Shown here in pieces: positions 11,001 to 23,000 of a stretch of DNA of 38,889 bases. The notes below the pieces were generated by a model. That model worked only from the letters and a program-made list of their open reading frames with translations, had not been told where the DNA came from and did no database searches. Position 1 is the first letter of the stretch, and each line of letters starts with the position of its first letter. Source of the stretch: an uncultured Clostridia bacterium (GTDB lineage Bacteria > Bacillota > Clostridia > Christensenellales > UBA1242); assembly GCA_944349805.1 (NCBI GenBank), contig CALVNP010000039.1, positions 1 through 38,889 on the forward strand, given 5' to 3'. The position numbers and the translations under genes were made by a program.

Positions 11001-14000
11001 TTCACTGTAAATTCTTTTATTTGGAACTTAGCATATAAATGTAAATTACTTGTCACACTTATTGTTTTTGGATTTTCATTTGAATACAAAACTTCACAGG
11101 TTTCATCTTCAAACCAACCAATGAAATCATACTTTTCATCTTCGCCATCTTTGGCACTCGTAGCTGTAAATGTTACTTCTGTTCCATAATTATACTTATC
11201 ATTTTCATTAGCATTTCCTGAAATTTGAACTGAACCGAACTCATCACCACCGATAACACTTGCTGAAATAGAATATTCATTAATTTTTGTATCAATTTGT
11301 ATTATTGTATCTTCATTAATATTGTCTATTAAAGCTCTTTCTGTATTTTCATTATAAGGATAATTTACATTGAACTCATAACCCTCATTAGAAATAGCCA
11401 CGATTGAATATCCTTCTAGCATCTTGATTTCTAGCAAGATAATATCGTTTATTGTAGCAGAAATTCCCTTAGAATTATATGTGTTAAATACATCAGTTAA
11501 GTCATTTACGTCAGAAACAACCTGATATCTTATTTTTTCAATGTTATTTCCACTTATTTTAACGGTGTTTACTCTTGCTATAAATTCTGATTGCAATTCA
11601 AGATTAGTGGTGAATTCTGAAACATAAACTTTATCATTACCTTTATCAATACTTATGTTAACATTTTGTTCTGATGCTGTTACGTTGTCAAATACATAAC
11701 CTTTAATGGACTTTATATTTAATTCTACCTTTACTCCTGTTAATGTTGTTGCTTTGTTCGAAACAACATTATAAACACCACTAGCAAATTCTAATGTGCC
11801 ATTATTTCCATTTACAGTAATTTCTAATTCTATTGGTTCTAATACGACTATTACATCAATATTTGAAGTAAAGTTAGTTATCTCTACAACACTCTTGTCT
11901 CCATCTGGATTAATTTGTGTTGCATTTTCAATTTGCCATTCTTTTACCCTATAACCAGCTGGTGCTACTGCTGAAACTTTAACCACATCTCCCGTGTGTG
12001 AAATGAAATTTGTACTTTCTACATTGTTTACATAGAATGTAAATTGTACATTTCCAGGTCTTGTATTAATTGACAAACCATTTTCACTATACAATGTTTC
12101 ATCAAGCATAGAATTTAAAGTAAAGGTATTTTCTCCTGATTGCCATATTGGACTTAATGTAAATGTTGTTACATAATCTCCAACTAAATCTATAGAATAT
12201 TTATTTTCTATACTACGCAATGAATTTCCGTTGATAAAATCACATTCAACTGAATCTGCTCTTATTACCCACTTTGAAATTGTATATCCGTCCTTTGAAA
12301 CATTGCCTGGTAAAATTATATTATCTTCATAAGTTATAGTTGTTGCTGTTTGTTCAGGTGAGCCACCATCTAATTCATAAGTTAAATTATATGAAATAGC
12401 CTGCCATTGTGCATACAAGGTTGTGTTTTGTGCTGTTTGAGTATAAGTTGCTCCAGCTAAAATCATTGTGCCAGAATTATTAATTGCCCAAGCATCTAAA
12501 AAGTTATAACCTTTTCTTTGCAATGTTATATCTGGAACGATGTAGGTTTGTCCTACTTTTAGTTGTATAGTTTCAGGTAAACCTGTAACTGAATCTGATG
12601 TGTTTTTATCAAATATTAAACTATATCTTGTTCTGCTTATATTAAATGTAATTTTTGCATCAACATTTGTCATTACAAATTCAAAATAATAAACATTTCC
12701 ATTATTGAAAGTACTTCCATTTAACTCATCAGCAATAATATTTTCAAGTTTTAACTCAAAATTGTCTTTAAGTGTTAAAACAAATCTTGCCTGTTGTAAG
12801 TATTCAATATTATTTACACTACCATTAGTAAATTCAGCATCTTCCCAAGTTTGATTTTCGGAATTATAAATTTCAAACCTTATTTCTTGTAGCCCATCTG
12901 AATTTTCTAAGAATGTGTCGTTCTGAACATCTTCCGTTTTTATATCTATAGTTATATTGAAAGTATCTAGTGAGTATTTTGCAAACAAGGTTGTATCGGT
13001 ATCATACATTTGAGTATACGATGTAACTTCTTCTCCTTCGCCATTAAGCTTTGTATACCAGCCTTGGAATACTAATCCACTAATTGATGGTATTGGGAAG
13101 CTATTAACAACATCATTATAGTTTAAACTCTTTGTTATAACATTATCAGAAACATTCCAATCATCTGCATTACTCCAATCAATTTCATAATCAAGAATTA
13201 ATGAAGTTGAAGCATCTAATGTAAGAGTGAATTCTTTTGCTTTAAAAGTTATATCAATAGTTTTATCAGTTGGACCCATTTTAAAGGTTAAAACATCACT
13301 ATCTCCATCTATTCCCTCAATTAAATAAACTTCATAATAACTTCCTGCATTGATTGTTAATGTTAATTCTGTTCCAAATTGTACTAAATCGGTAAATGTT
13401 GTATTTACGCCATCGCTTTTTAAAACTTCATTTCCTAAATTGTCAGTTAAAACAAATGAAATTTTATCTAATTCAATTATTAAGTCATTTAAACCTTTTA
13501 TGTTTATTTGCAAATTATAAGATGATATTTCCCAAATTGCATAGAGTGTTGTATTATCATTACCTTGAGTAAATGTTCCAACATATTGTGTACCCGTACC
13601 ATCTTGACTAGAATTCCAACCAACAAATTCGCAACCATCAGCTGTTAATTCGGGTAAAATTATTTGTTGTTCAAATTTTAAATTTATACTTTCTGGCATA
13701 GCAACTTCAACATTGTTGTTTCCATTTACATATGTCAATGTGTATACTTTTCTTGTTATATTGAAAACAATTTCTGTATTTTGATTTGGCATAGTAAATT
13801 TTAATGTATAACTATCTTCATCAAAATTAAATTTTCCACTAGTCAAACCAGAAATATTGCTATAATTTAAATCAAAACCTTCATTTAGTTTTATAACATA
13901 CCTTATTTCTGAATTATAACCAATAGAAAATGGTTCTAACCCATTGACATCAATCCAAGCCCCTTCATCTTCGTTAAATATTTGCAACTTAATTGAATTT

Positions 14001-17000
14001 AAGCCATTATTGTTATTATCAAAATTATCATCATTAATATTTTGTGTGTTTACAACATAAGTCAAATCATAAGGTGTAGCAGACCATTTTGCATAGAGTG
14101 TTATATTAGTTGCAGTTATTTGTTGATATTCTGCTTTATCATCATAAAGTTTTACACCTTCTCCATTAGGATTGCTATACCAACCATCAAATGTGTAACC
14201 ATTACATTTTGGTGTAATTAATGTTACTTTTCCATTAGATAAAATAGAATATGTTGCAATTGCATTAACACAAACCCAACCCGTACTTGCATCATAGGAT
14301 ACTGATGCATTAGGATTAAGGTAATTTGTAGCATCAAGTTTTAATTCATATGTTGTTCCTATAAGATAAATCTTTATTTCTACATTTGTATCTTGAACAG
14401 TGATATATCTATAAGCACCTGCACTTGTGTAATTTGCACCCGTTATTTCAATTCTATCCAAAGAATAGATAAGAGGATTTACTTCAAGTGTGATATTTTC
14501 TCCTGAAACAGCACTATATGAATATACTTGTTCTTTATTTAGACTATTTGTTGTTAAATTAAATATTCCGTCAATTTCAAATTCATTATTGTTAACATAA
14601 ATTGTTGTAGTAAGAATTAAACTTTTAATTTCCCAATTTGCATATAAGATTTCATCTTCTGCCCCTTGTACATAAAAGTTGCTAACATTATCTAAAATGC
14701 TTCCACCAAGTTCTCTACTCCAACCTTTAAATGTATAACCAACTCTCTCTGCGTCTGGAAGAGTTGCATTTGCATTGTACTTAACCTGCATAGGTTCTGG
14801 CAAGGTTATATCCTTAGCATCTACTCCATCTTCAACCCCATCATCAAATGTTAATGTGTAAACTTGTCTTCTTATTTTAATCTCAACAATATTACCATTA
14901 ACATTGCCAATAGGCATATTGAACGAATATGTATAACCCGTCTCATTACTATATATAAGTGATGAGTTGTTTCCAAAAATGAAATCGCTTTCTTGTGCAA
15001 TATAGCCTGAATTTAATACAAAATTTACTGTAACAAGTTCGTTATAATTTGCCCCATCTGTATGTGAATATGTAATTGAATTAAAAATATTTTCATATTC
15101 TTGACTACCTTGAAGTACAGTTGTAAAGTTGTCATCGTTTGCATTTTCAAGTTTAATATCATAGCTTAAATCATACTCAATATAACCCCAACGAGCATAA
15201 TATGTTGTCTCTGATGGTGTTAATTGTGTATATGTTGCTTCTATTATACTGTCGCCTTGTCCATTTTCTTCTGTACACCAACCCAAGAACTCATAACCAT
15301 CGCATTTTGGTGTAAGTAAACTAACTTGTCCTAATGAAGCAACCTTTACTGTTGCAATGTTTCCATTTACTGTATAACTACCCTGATTTTCAAATGTAAC
15401 AACTGCATCGGGATTTAAATAATTGCTTGCATTTAATGTGAAAGTATACTCGTCATCAATATAATAAACTTCAATAGTCAAATCTTGACTTGGCATTGTA
15501 ATATTAAAATTATAAGTTTTATACTCGCTTGTATTAACAACAGCTTTATCTAGTTTATAAACATCTTTTGTCAATACAATATTTAAAGATGCTTCTGATG
15601 GAATTAAATATGTATAAACACCGTTAACAAAACTTTGTGGTGAATAATTTTCCAAAACAAAATTCCAATCTGCTAAAACTTGAAGTCCATTAATATATTT
15701 CTTTAATGTTAAACTATATGCTTCTTTTGTCCATTTTGCATAATAAGTTGTTTGGTTTAAATCTTGTGTATGAGAAGTAACAATATCACCACTTCCATCA
15801 GCATTTAATGTCCAACCAAGGAAATCATAACCTGTTGTTCTTATTAAGGTTGGAAGTTGTTTTGTTTGACCAAACTTAACTTTAAATTCTGTTGGTAAAC
15901 CTTGAACATTATCCCCATTTGCATTTGCGTCCAAAATTACATCAAAAGACAATCTTGAAACATAGATATCTATATTAATATCACTGTCAGGTACTGAAAT
16001 AATGCTTGGAAGTGTTGTAATTGTATTTTCCTCAACTATAATTTTGCTAAATGTAAAACCACTTGCAATATTTAAATTAGTCAAATTAAATTCAATTGTT
16101 GAATTATATTCGTAATACTCATTGTAATTTCCAACAACATCAATTTTAGTTCCATTAATTATAATACTATAAGTTTGATTTACTGAAATTTCATATTCTT
16201 CATCGATGTTTTCAATATAATAATTTACTTGTACATTTAAAGTTTTAATTTCCCAAACTGCATACAAATTAAAGTCTGTATTATTTGGTGTATAAGTACT
16301 TTCTGTGTAATCAACAACATCTGAACTTTCTGTTGTAGACCAACCAACAAATTGATAACCATTTCTATAAGGTGTAATTAAATTAATTGGTTCAGTCTCT
16401 AAAGCTTTAACTGCGTAATTTAAGTCATCATTTATAACCCAGCCAATTTCAGACCCCACATTCCATCCATCAGCATTATCTGCAAATAATGTTATGGCAT
16501 AATTTATATCTTGAGTAAATGTGATAATAATTGTGCAGTCCTTATCTGGAAGATTAAAGTTTTGACTTTCAATATTTTCAAGTCCCTGAATACCTGTGAT
16601 TGATAAAATTTTGTATCCATCACTATTTATATTAAGGTTCATTAAGGTATTGTAATCATATTTTCCTGTACTTGTATAAATTCCCTCACCTTGACCACTT
16701 ACAACTTCTACATCACCACTTGAAATTTCAAAACTTGGTGTTGCTCCTGCAATTTCATCACCAAAAACAACAATTTCAACTGAAATGCTAAACTTATTGC
16801 TCCATATTGCTGTTAAAATTGAATTTCCTTTAATTTCATAAAGTGTTTCAGGAGCATATATTTCATCTGAGCTATAGCTCCATCCATCAAGATTAAATCC
16901 ACTTCTCTGAATGTATGGAAGCATAACACTTGCGCCATATTTAAATGTATTTGTCGCCTTATATATCCCGTCAGTCAATGTAAAATTCCAACCAGCAACA

Positions 17001-20000
17001 TAAGGTAAAGCATCAGAAGTATTTGCATTTAATGTCAATTCACAACTTGCTCTATCCAAGTAAATTGTTACAACAGTATTCAAGTTTTGAACTTCAAACT
17101 GATATTTTTCATAATAAGGAATTAAATTTAACACTTGTTCATTACATTTAACAGAATTTATAGTAAACGCAAATAAATTATAGGACAAGTTGGTTATATC
17201 AACCGTTGTACCAAAATCTACACTTCGCTCAAAATATGAATCCGTAAATGTTTGAGCATTGTAACTAATTGTAAAGGTTAAATCTTCTGAAAGCTCATAG
17301 ACATCATCGTTGCTTACAGATTGTGTTTTAACCTGAACAATTACAGAAGCTTGAAGTGGTGTCCAAACTGCATACAAAGTACAATCTGCTGGTTCTTGCC
17401 AAATTGTATCATTTGTATAGGAATTACCACTTCCATCTTGTTTTGTATTCCAAGAACTAAAAGTATAACCATTTTTTATTGGTTTTTCATTAAAAGTATA
17501 ATCATTATACCCAAAAGTAACTCTACCACTTAATTCTGATGCACCTGATAAGAATTGTCCACCATTTGCATTATATGTAATGTTAATTTGTTTTGGTTCA
17601 AAGTTTGCTGTAACAATAACATCAGAACTTACCATTGTAAATTTGTTGTTAAGAATTTTTAAACTTGTTGGATTAGTAGAATAATCTTTAAAATTATATC
17701 CAGCAGTTGCAGTAGGTACAAGTTCTACATTTTCACCATAAGTAACATTGCTTGTTAAATATAGTTCTTCATCTCCCACAACAGCTTGTAACGAACCATA
17801 AAGTGCGTTTGAAGAAACAAGTGTAAGACTATAATAATTTTTATATAGCAAATAAATAACGGTGTTAGATGTGATTCCACTTTGTATATCAAATTGATCA
17901 GTTAAATTCCAATTTTCATTTTGATTGTAATATCCAACAAAGGTGTATCCGTTTTTGCAATATAATTCTGGATTTACACTTTTAACCACATCACCATATT
18001 TAACGTTTTGTGATAAAGCTGATAAAGTTTGCCCCATATTATATACAACACTATTTCTATTGCCTGCCATTAAGGTTGCGCTATAATCAACAAAGCTAAC
18101 ATTAAATGTTTTTGTTTCCCAAATTGCAGTAAGTGTTGCATCACCACCATAATTCCAAGTAATAGGATTCTGTTGCCCAACTTTATAAGTATAAGTTTTT
18201 CCATTTACTAAAACTGTCCAACCTAAGAAATTATGACTATCACTGCTTAAACTTTGATATGTAAATAATGTTCCAGCTGTTATTTGACTTACGCCTTCTG
18301 AGTTCAACCAATCAACATTAACAACATTTTTGTCATCTCCACAAGGATTATCTTCATTAAAATTATAAGTAATGTTATATGTCTTTGCGCCCCAAACAGC
18401 TTCAAGTTCACAATTTAAATTTGGTTGAACATAATTTAACGATGACGAATCGTAAACAATTTCACCATCTTGTGCCCAACCTAAAAAGTCAAAGCCTGCT
18501 CTAAAATTAGATAAATCTGGTAAATCCAAACTATATCCAAATTTTATGCTTCTACTAGCAATATCATTAGTAAAACTCCATCCAAGTAAGCTTATAGTTG
18601 TTGAATTGTTTATATTTAAATCTAGTTGTAAAGTATAAGACAATCTTTCAACATAAATTATAACTTCCCCACCATTTAAAGGAACTTGTAAAGTATATAT
18701 TCCGTTGTCACCATTTAAAGTTGTTCCATTAAACGTGACTTGTCCTAAACTATAACCAGATGTTGCAACTATATTACTAATTGTTACAGCCGTTTTATAA
18801 TCAACATTTTGATTAAATGAAGTTAAATTGTTTTCAATATAAGTTGAGTAGGCAACGCTAAATGTTGTTTTGGTTTCTACATTTAAATCCTTATAAGAAG
18901 AATCCGTATCCTCATATAAAACTTTTACAGTTAGTTGATAAGGGATTGCTTTCCAAATTGCATATAGTGTTATTTCTTCCATACCATTTTGGGTATATGA
19001 AGTTGTATATTCAGCTTCATCGGAAGTTGGACTTGTAGAATATCCAATTAATTCATACCCAACTCTGTTTAAAACAGGTAGTGTTATTGTTTGACCAAAA
19101 TTAGCAGTAATTTCCGATGTTGGCATTCCTGTAACTATATCAGTAGTATTTTTATTTATGGTTAAAGCAAAATCTTTTCTAGAAAGATAAACATTGAGAT
19201 CGTCACCATCATTCATCATTATAAATTTAAATGGTAAAGAATTTGATATCTGTGTCCCATAAATTATAGAATAGACTTCATAACCTTCATTTATTTCTCC
19301 AGAAAGGGTTAAATTTGAATTATAAGCAAAATTTCCAACAAAAGTTGCAATTTCTTCGTTATTACCAACTGAAATTGTACCATCTGTTAAAGTTAATGTT
19401 GCAACGCTTAAAGATCTATAATTGTTTAAGTTTGTTTTATCGGCAGAATCTATACTCTCTGTGTAAATATTTACATTGATTTCATATTTAATTGATGTCC
19501 ATTGTGCATAAAGGGTTGCATTTTCTTTTATGATATCCCACATTGTTGATTTATTATACAACTTTCCACCAACTTCACTATCAAACCACCCAGCAAATGT
19601 ATATCCATTTTTTGATGGTGTAGGCATACCAGAAGTGTTGTTGTTACCATATACATATTCTGTCGTACCATACTTTACTTTGCCGTAATTATCACCAATG
19701 TTTGCAAAAGTTCCACCTGTCACATCGTACATGATGTTAGTTGTCATTCTGTCAAAATTTACAGATAATTCCAAATCATAATTTGGCATTGTAAATTCCA
19801 CTTGTGAAATTCCTGAAACATAATTTGGTAAACTTGTAATACTTAAAGGAGTATATCCATTATTTGAAGTTAATGCAACAACCACATCCCTACCATAAAC
19901 TACATCTTTTGTATGTAAGCTTTCATAATAATTATTAGTACTAGATGTCCCTATTTTTACAGAAACATACCCACCACTTGTATTTGAATTTTTTATAGTA

Positions 20001-23000
20001 AGTTCGTAATAATTTCTATAAACTAAGTAAATTGTTAGTTTACCATCAATCACTTTTTCATTTAAATTTGAAAGGGTTATATTTGGAAATTCACTGTAAA
20101 TTGTAGCTTCTTGAGATGGAACTTCCAACGAATATCCTACAAAACCTTGATAATAAACTTCGTTTGGCTTGTTCTCTTTTCTTGTTGGAATATTGTTAGC
20201 ATCAACGCCAAATGATGTTGATGTAAATGTTCCAAATGGCTGATTAAGATAAGTTGCTCCATTCTTTAAATAATTAAAACTATAAATATCTGAAATGTCG
20301 TTAAGGGAATTTACATATAGTATAGTTTCAACATTGAATTTTGAATTTTCCCAAACTGCCTTTAAAGTTGTACTTTCTTTTATAGTCCATTGTAATTCAC
20401 TACCAACACTTTTATTTTCTCCTGCAATTGTCCATTCTGTCAATGTATGACTAGCACTCATAACATTAGGAAGTACTAAAGTGTCAAGATATTGTATGCT
20501 GAATGTACCATTAGCATTTTTTGTTTTAACTATTGTCTCAATAGAATTATATGGTTTAATAGCAATTTCATTTAAGTCAACTATGTCTGTTACACTGTTA
20601 TTTTGATAATCAAATGTTATTTCATAAGAAACCCTTTCCCAAGTTGGATAAAGAATAAAATTGTCTGTTTTATCACAAATTGTTTGAGTGTCATAAACAT
20701 TACCGTCGCTATCTGTCCAATTTGCAAAAACATAACCATCATCTTGATGATAAGGTGTTGGCATTCCAGAAATACCATCATAATAATAATTAGAATGTAA
20801 ATATGTTACTGTTCCCGATTTTTCTGTAAGTGTTGTTCCATTATTTTCTTTAAAATAACAACCCGATTGCCCTTCTTGATTAGCTTTATATGTTATATTT
20901 ATTATCTTTTCAGTAAAGTATCCAATTATAGATAGACTTACATCAGGCATTGTGAATTTATAATCTTCTTTTATTATATCATAATAACTTGTTGGAATAA
21001 CTTGATATGAATTTAACCTATAACCATCATCAGGAGCAAATGTAATTTCATACTCTGTTCCATATGTTGCATTATATTTTTCTGTAACATTATTTATAGA
21101 AACTGTTCCATTTCCCCCTGAGCTTAAATTGACTAAATAGTGATTTTTATACAAGGCATAAACTGTTATAACTCCATCTGTTGCATTCGCATCACAAGCA
21201 GATATTTTATTTAATTCTCCAAAATTATCTTTTGTTGAGGAAGTTGGAGCAGATAAAGAATATCCAATAAGGGTATATCCTTTTTCATTGTATAATGCAA
21301 CGTCGCCTGCTTGAAGCACCCTATATCCAATTGTTGTTGATGATGTTGAAGAAAAAATTTCAACATATTCAAAATTTTCAGAACCATCACTGCTTTGTTC
21401 GTTATAGATAACAGTTTTAATCGTATATTGTTTTGCTTCCCATACAGCAGTGAATGTCATATTTTGAGTAAAATCCCAAACAATTTCTTGTTCAGCGTCA
21501 AATGTGAAAGAATTTCCATTGTATGTTGTAGTCCAATATAAAAAATTATGGCTATCACTGATTAATGTTGGGAATATATATTTAACTCCAGAAGTTATAG
21601 AATAAACCCCAGATGTTTTCCATTCACCATTTTGTACATCAGCAAAATTGGTTTCGTAGTTAATTGAATATTCATTTTCAACAATTTCCCAAACAGGATA
21701 CAGTTCATAATTTTGTTTCACTTCGGTTGAACTATTATAATTAACAGAATTAGAATCTTTTTCTGTACTCCAACCTTGAAAATTATAAGCATCTCTTTTA
21801 GAAGATGGAATGGTATCAACTGATTCACCAAATTTTACAGTTTTAGAATAAACATTGCCAGTGATCTTTTCGTCCTCCCAAGTTGGAAGATTAATCACTT
21901 CTTCGCCCATAGGGTACAAGTTAAAATTAACAGTAAAAGTTTTTAATTGAACATTAACAATTAATGATTTATTTTGTGCAGATAATAAATTCAAATATGA
22001 AAAATTAAGCGTATTGCCTGAAAGAGTGTCAAAACTTAAACTGATGGTATCAATTGCATTTTCTTCCTCTATAATGGAAACAGATATTGAATCACCATAT
22101 CTTAATGAAATTCTAGTTGAATTTATATTTGCAGGATCAATTAAAGAAGATATATGATTGCTTTCTCCGTCATTGTAGAAAGTCCTTGTTATTTCATACC
22201 TTAATGAAAAATAACTTGTATCTCCAATATTATTAAAACTTATTTCTTGCTCTTGAATTGCATATCCTATTTCAATTTTATATAAGCTGTTGTTAGAGTT
22301 TATATTTAAATAATCACACAACAAATCAACATTGCTTCCCTGTCCAATTTCTTCTAATTTTATCCCTTCAATTTCACTATAAATATTTTTTATAAAATAT
22401 GCTGTGCTAGAACTATAAATAGACTTTATACTGATTTTATAACCTGTTTTTACTATAATATTCTCTGTTAATTTTTCATAACTTCCAACACAAATGCCAT
22501 TTTGATTATACACTTCCACTTTATATTGTTGAAGTTTTTGATGTTCGTTGTATAAAGAACTTTCATTGTTAAACTTACCAATTTCATTTATATTTAAAGT
22601 AGCTGTATTTCTTGCAAGAGTTATTAAAAATGTTGTTTCTTCATTGATAATAGTTGCATAATTGTCATCAGCATTTAAACTTCCACTTCCATTTTCGATG
22701 CTTATAGATTTAACATAATAACCTTGTGGTATTTTATTAAAATAAAACCTTAATTCTGTTCCAACTTTTGCAGACTCTGTGTTGTATTCAAGTTTTCCTG
22801 TAAGTGCATTTTCGCTAACACTTGTGCCAAATACCAAACTTGTAAGTGTGTCATCAGAAACATCATCACCTTCAAGACCAACAATTTTATATGTTAAATC
22901 TTTAGAAGCTCTAGTTAAATAAACATTAATTGTTAAGTCGTCAGTAATAGCAATCGATGGTTGTATCTCTATCTCTGAACCATTTGTCCCAGTAATCTCG

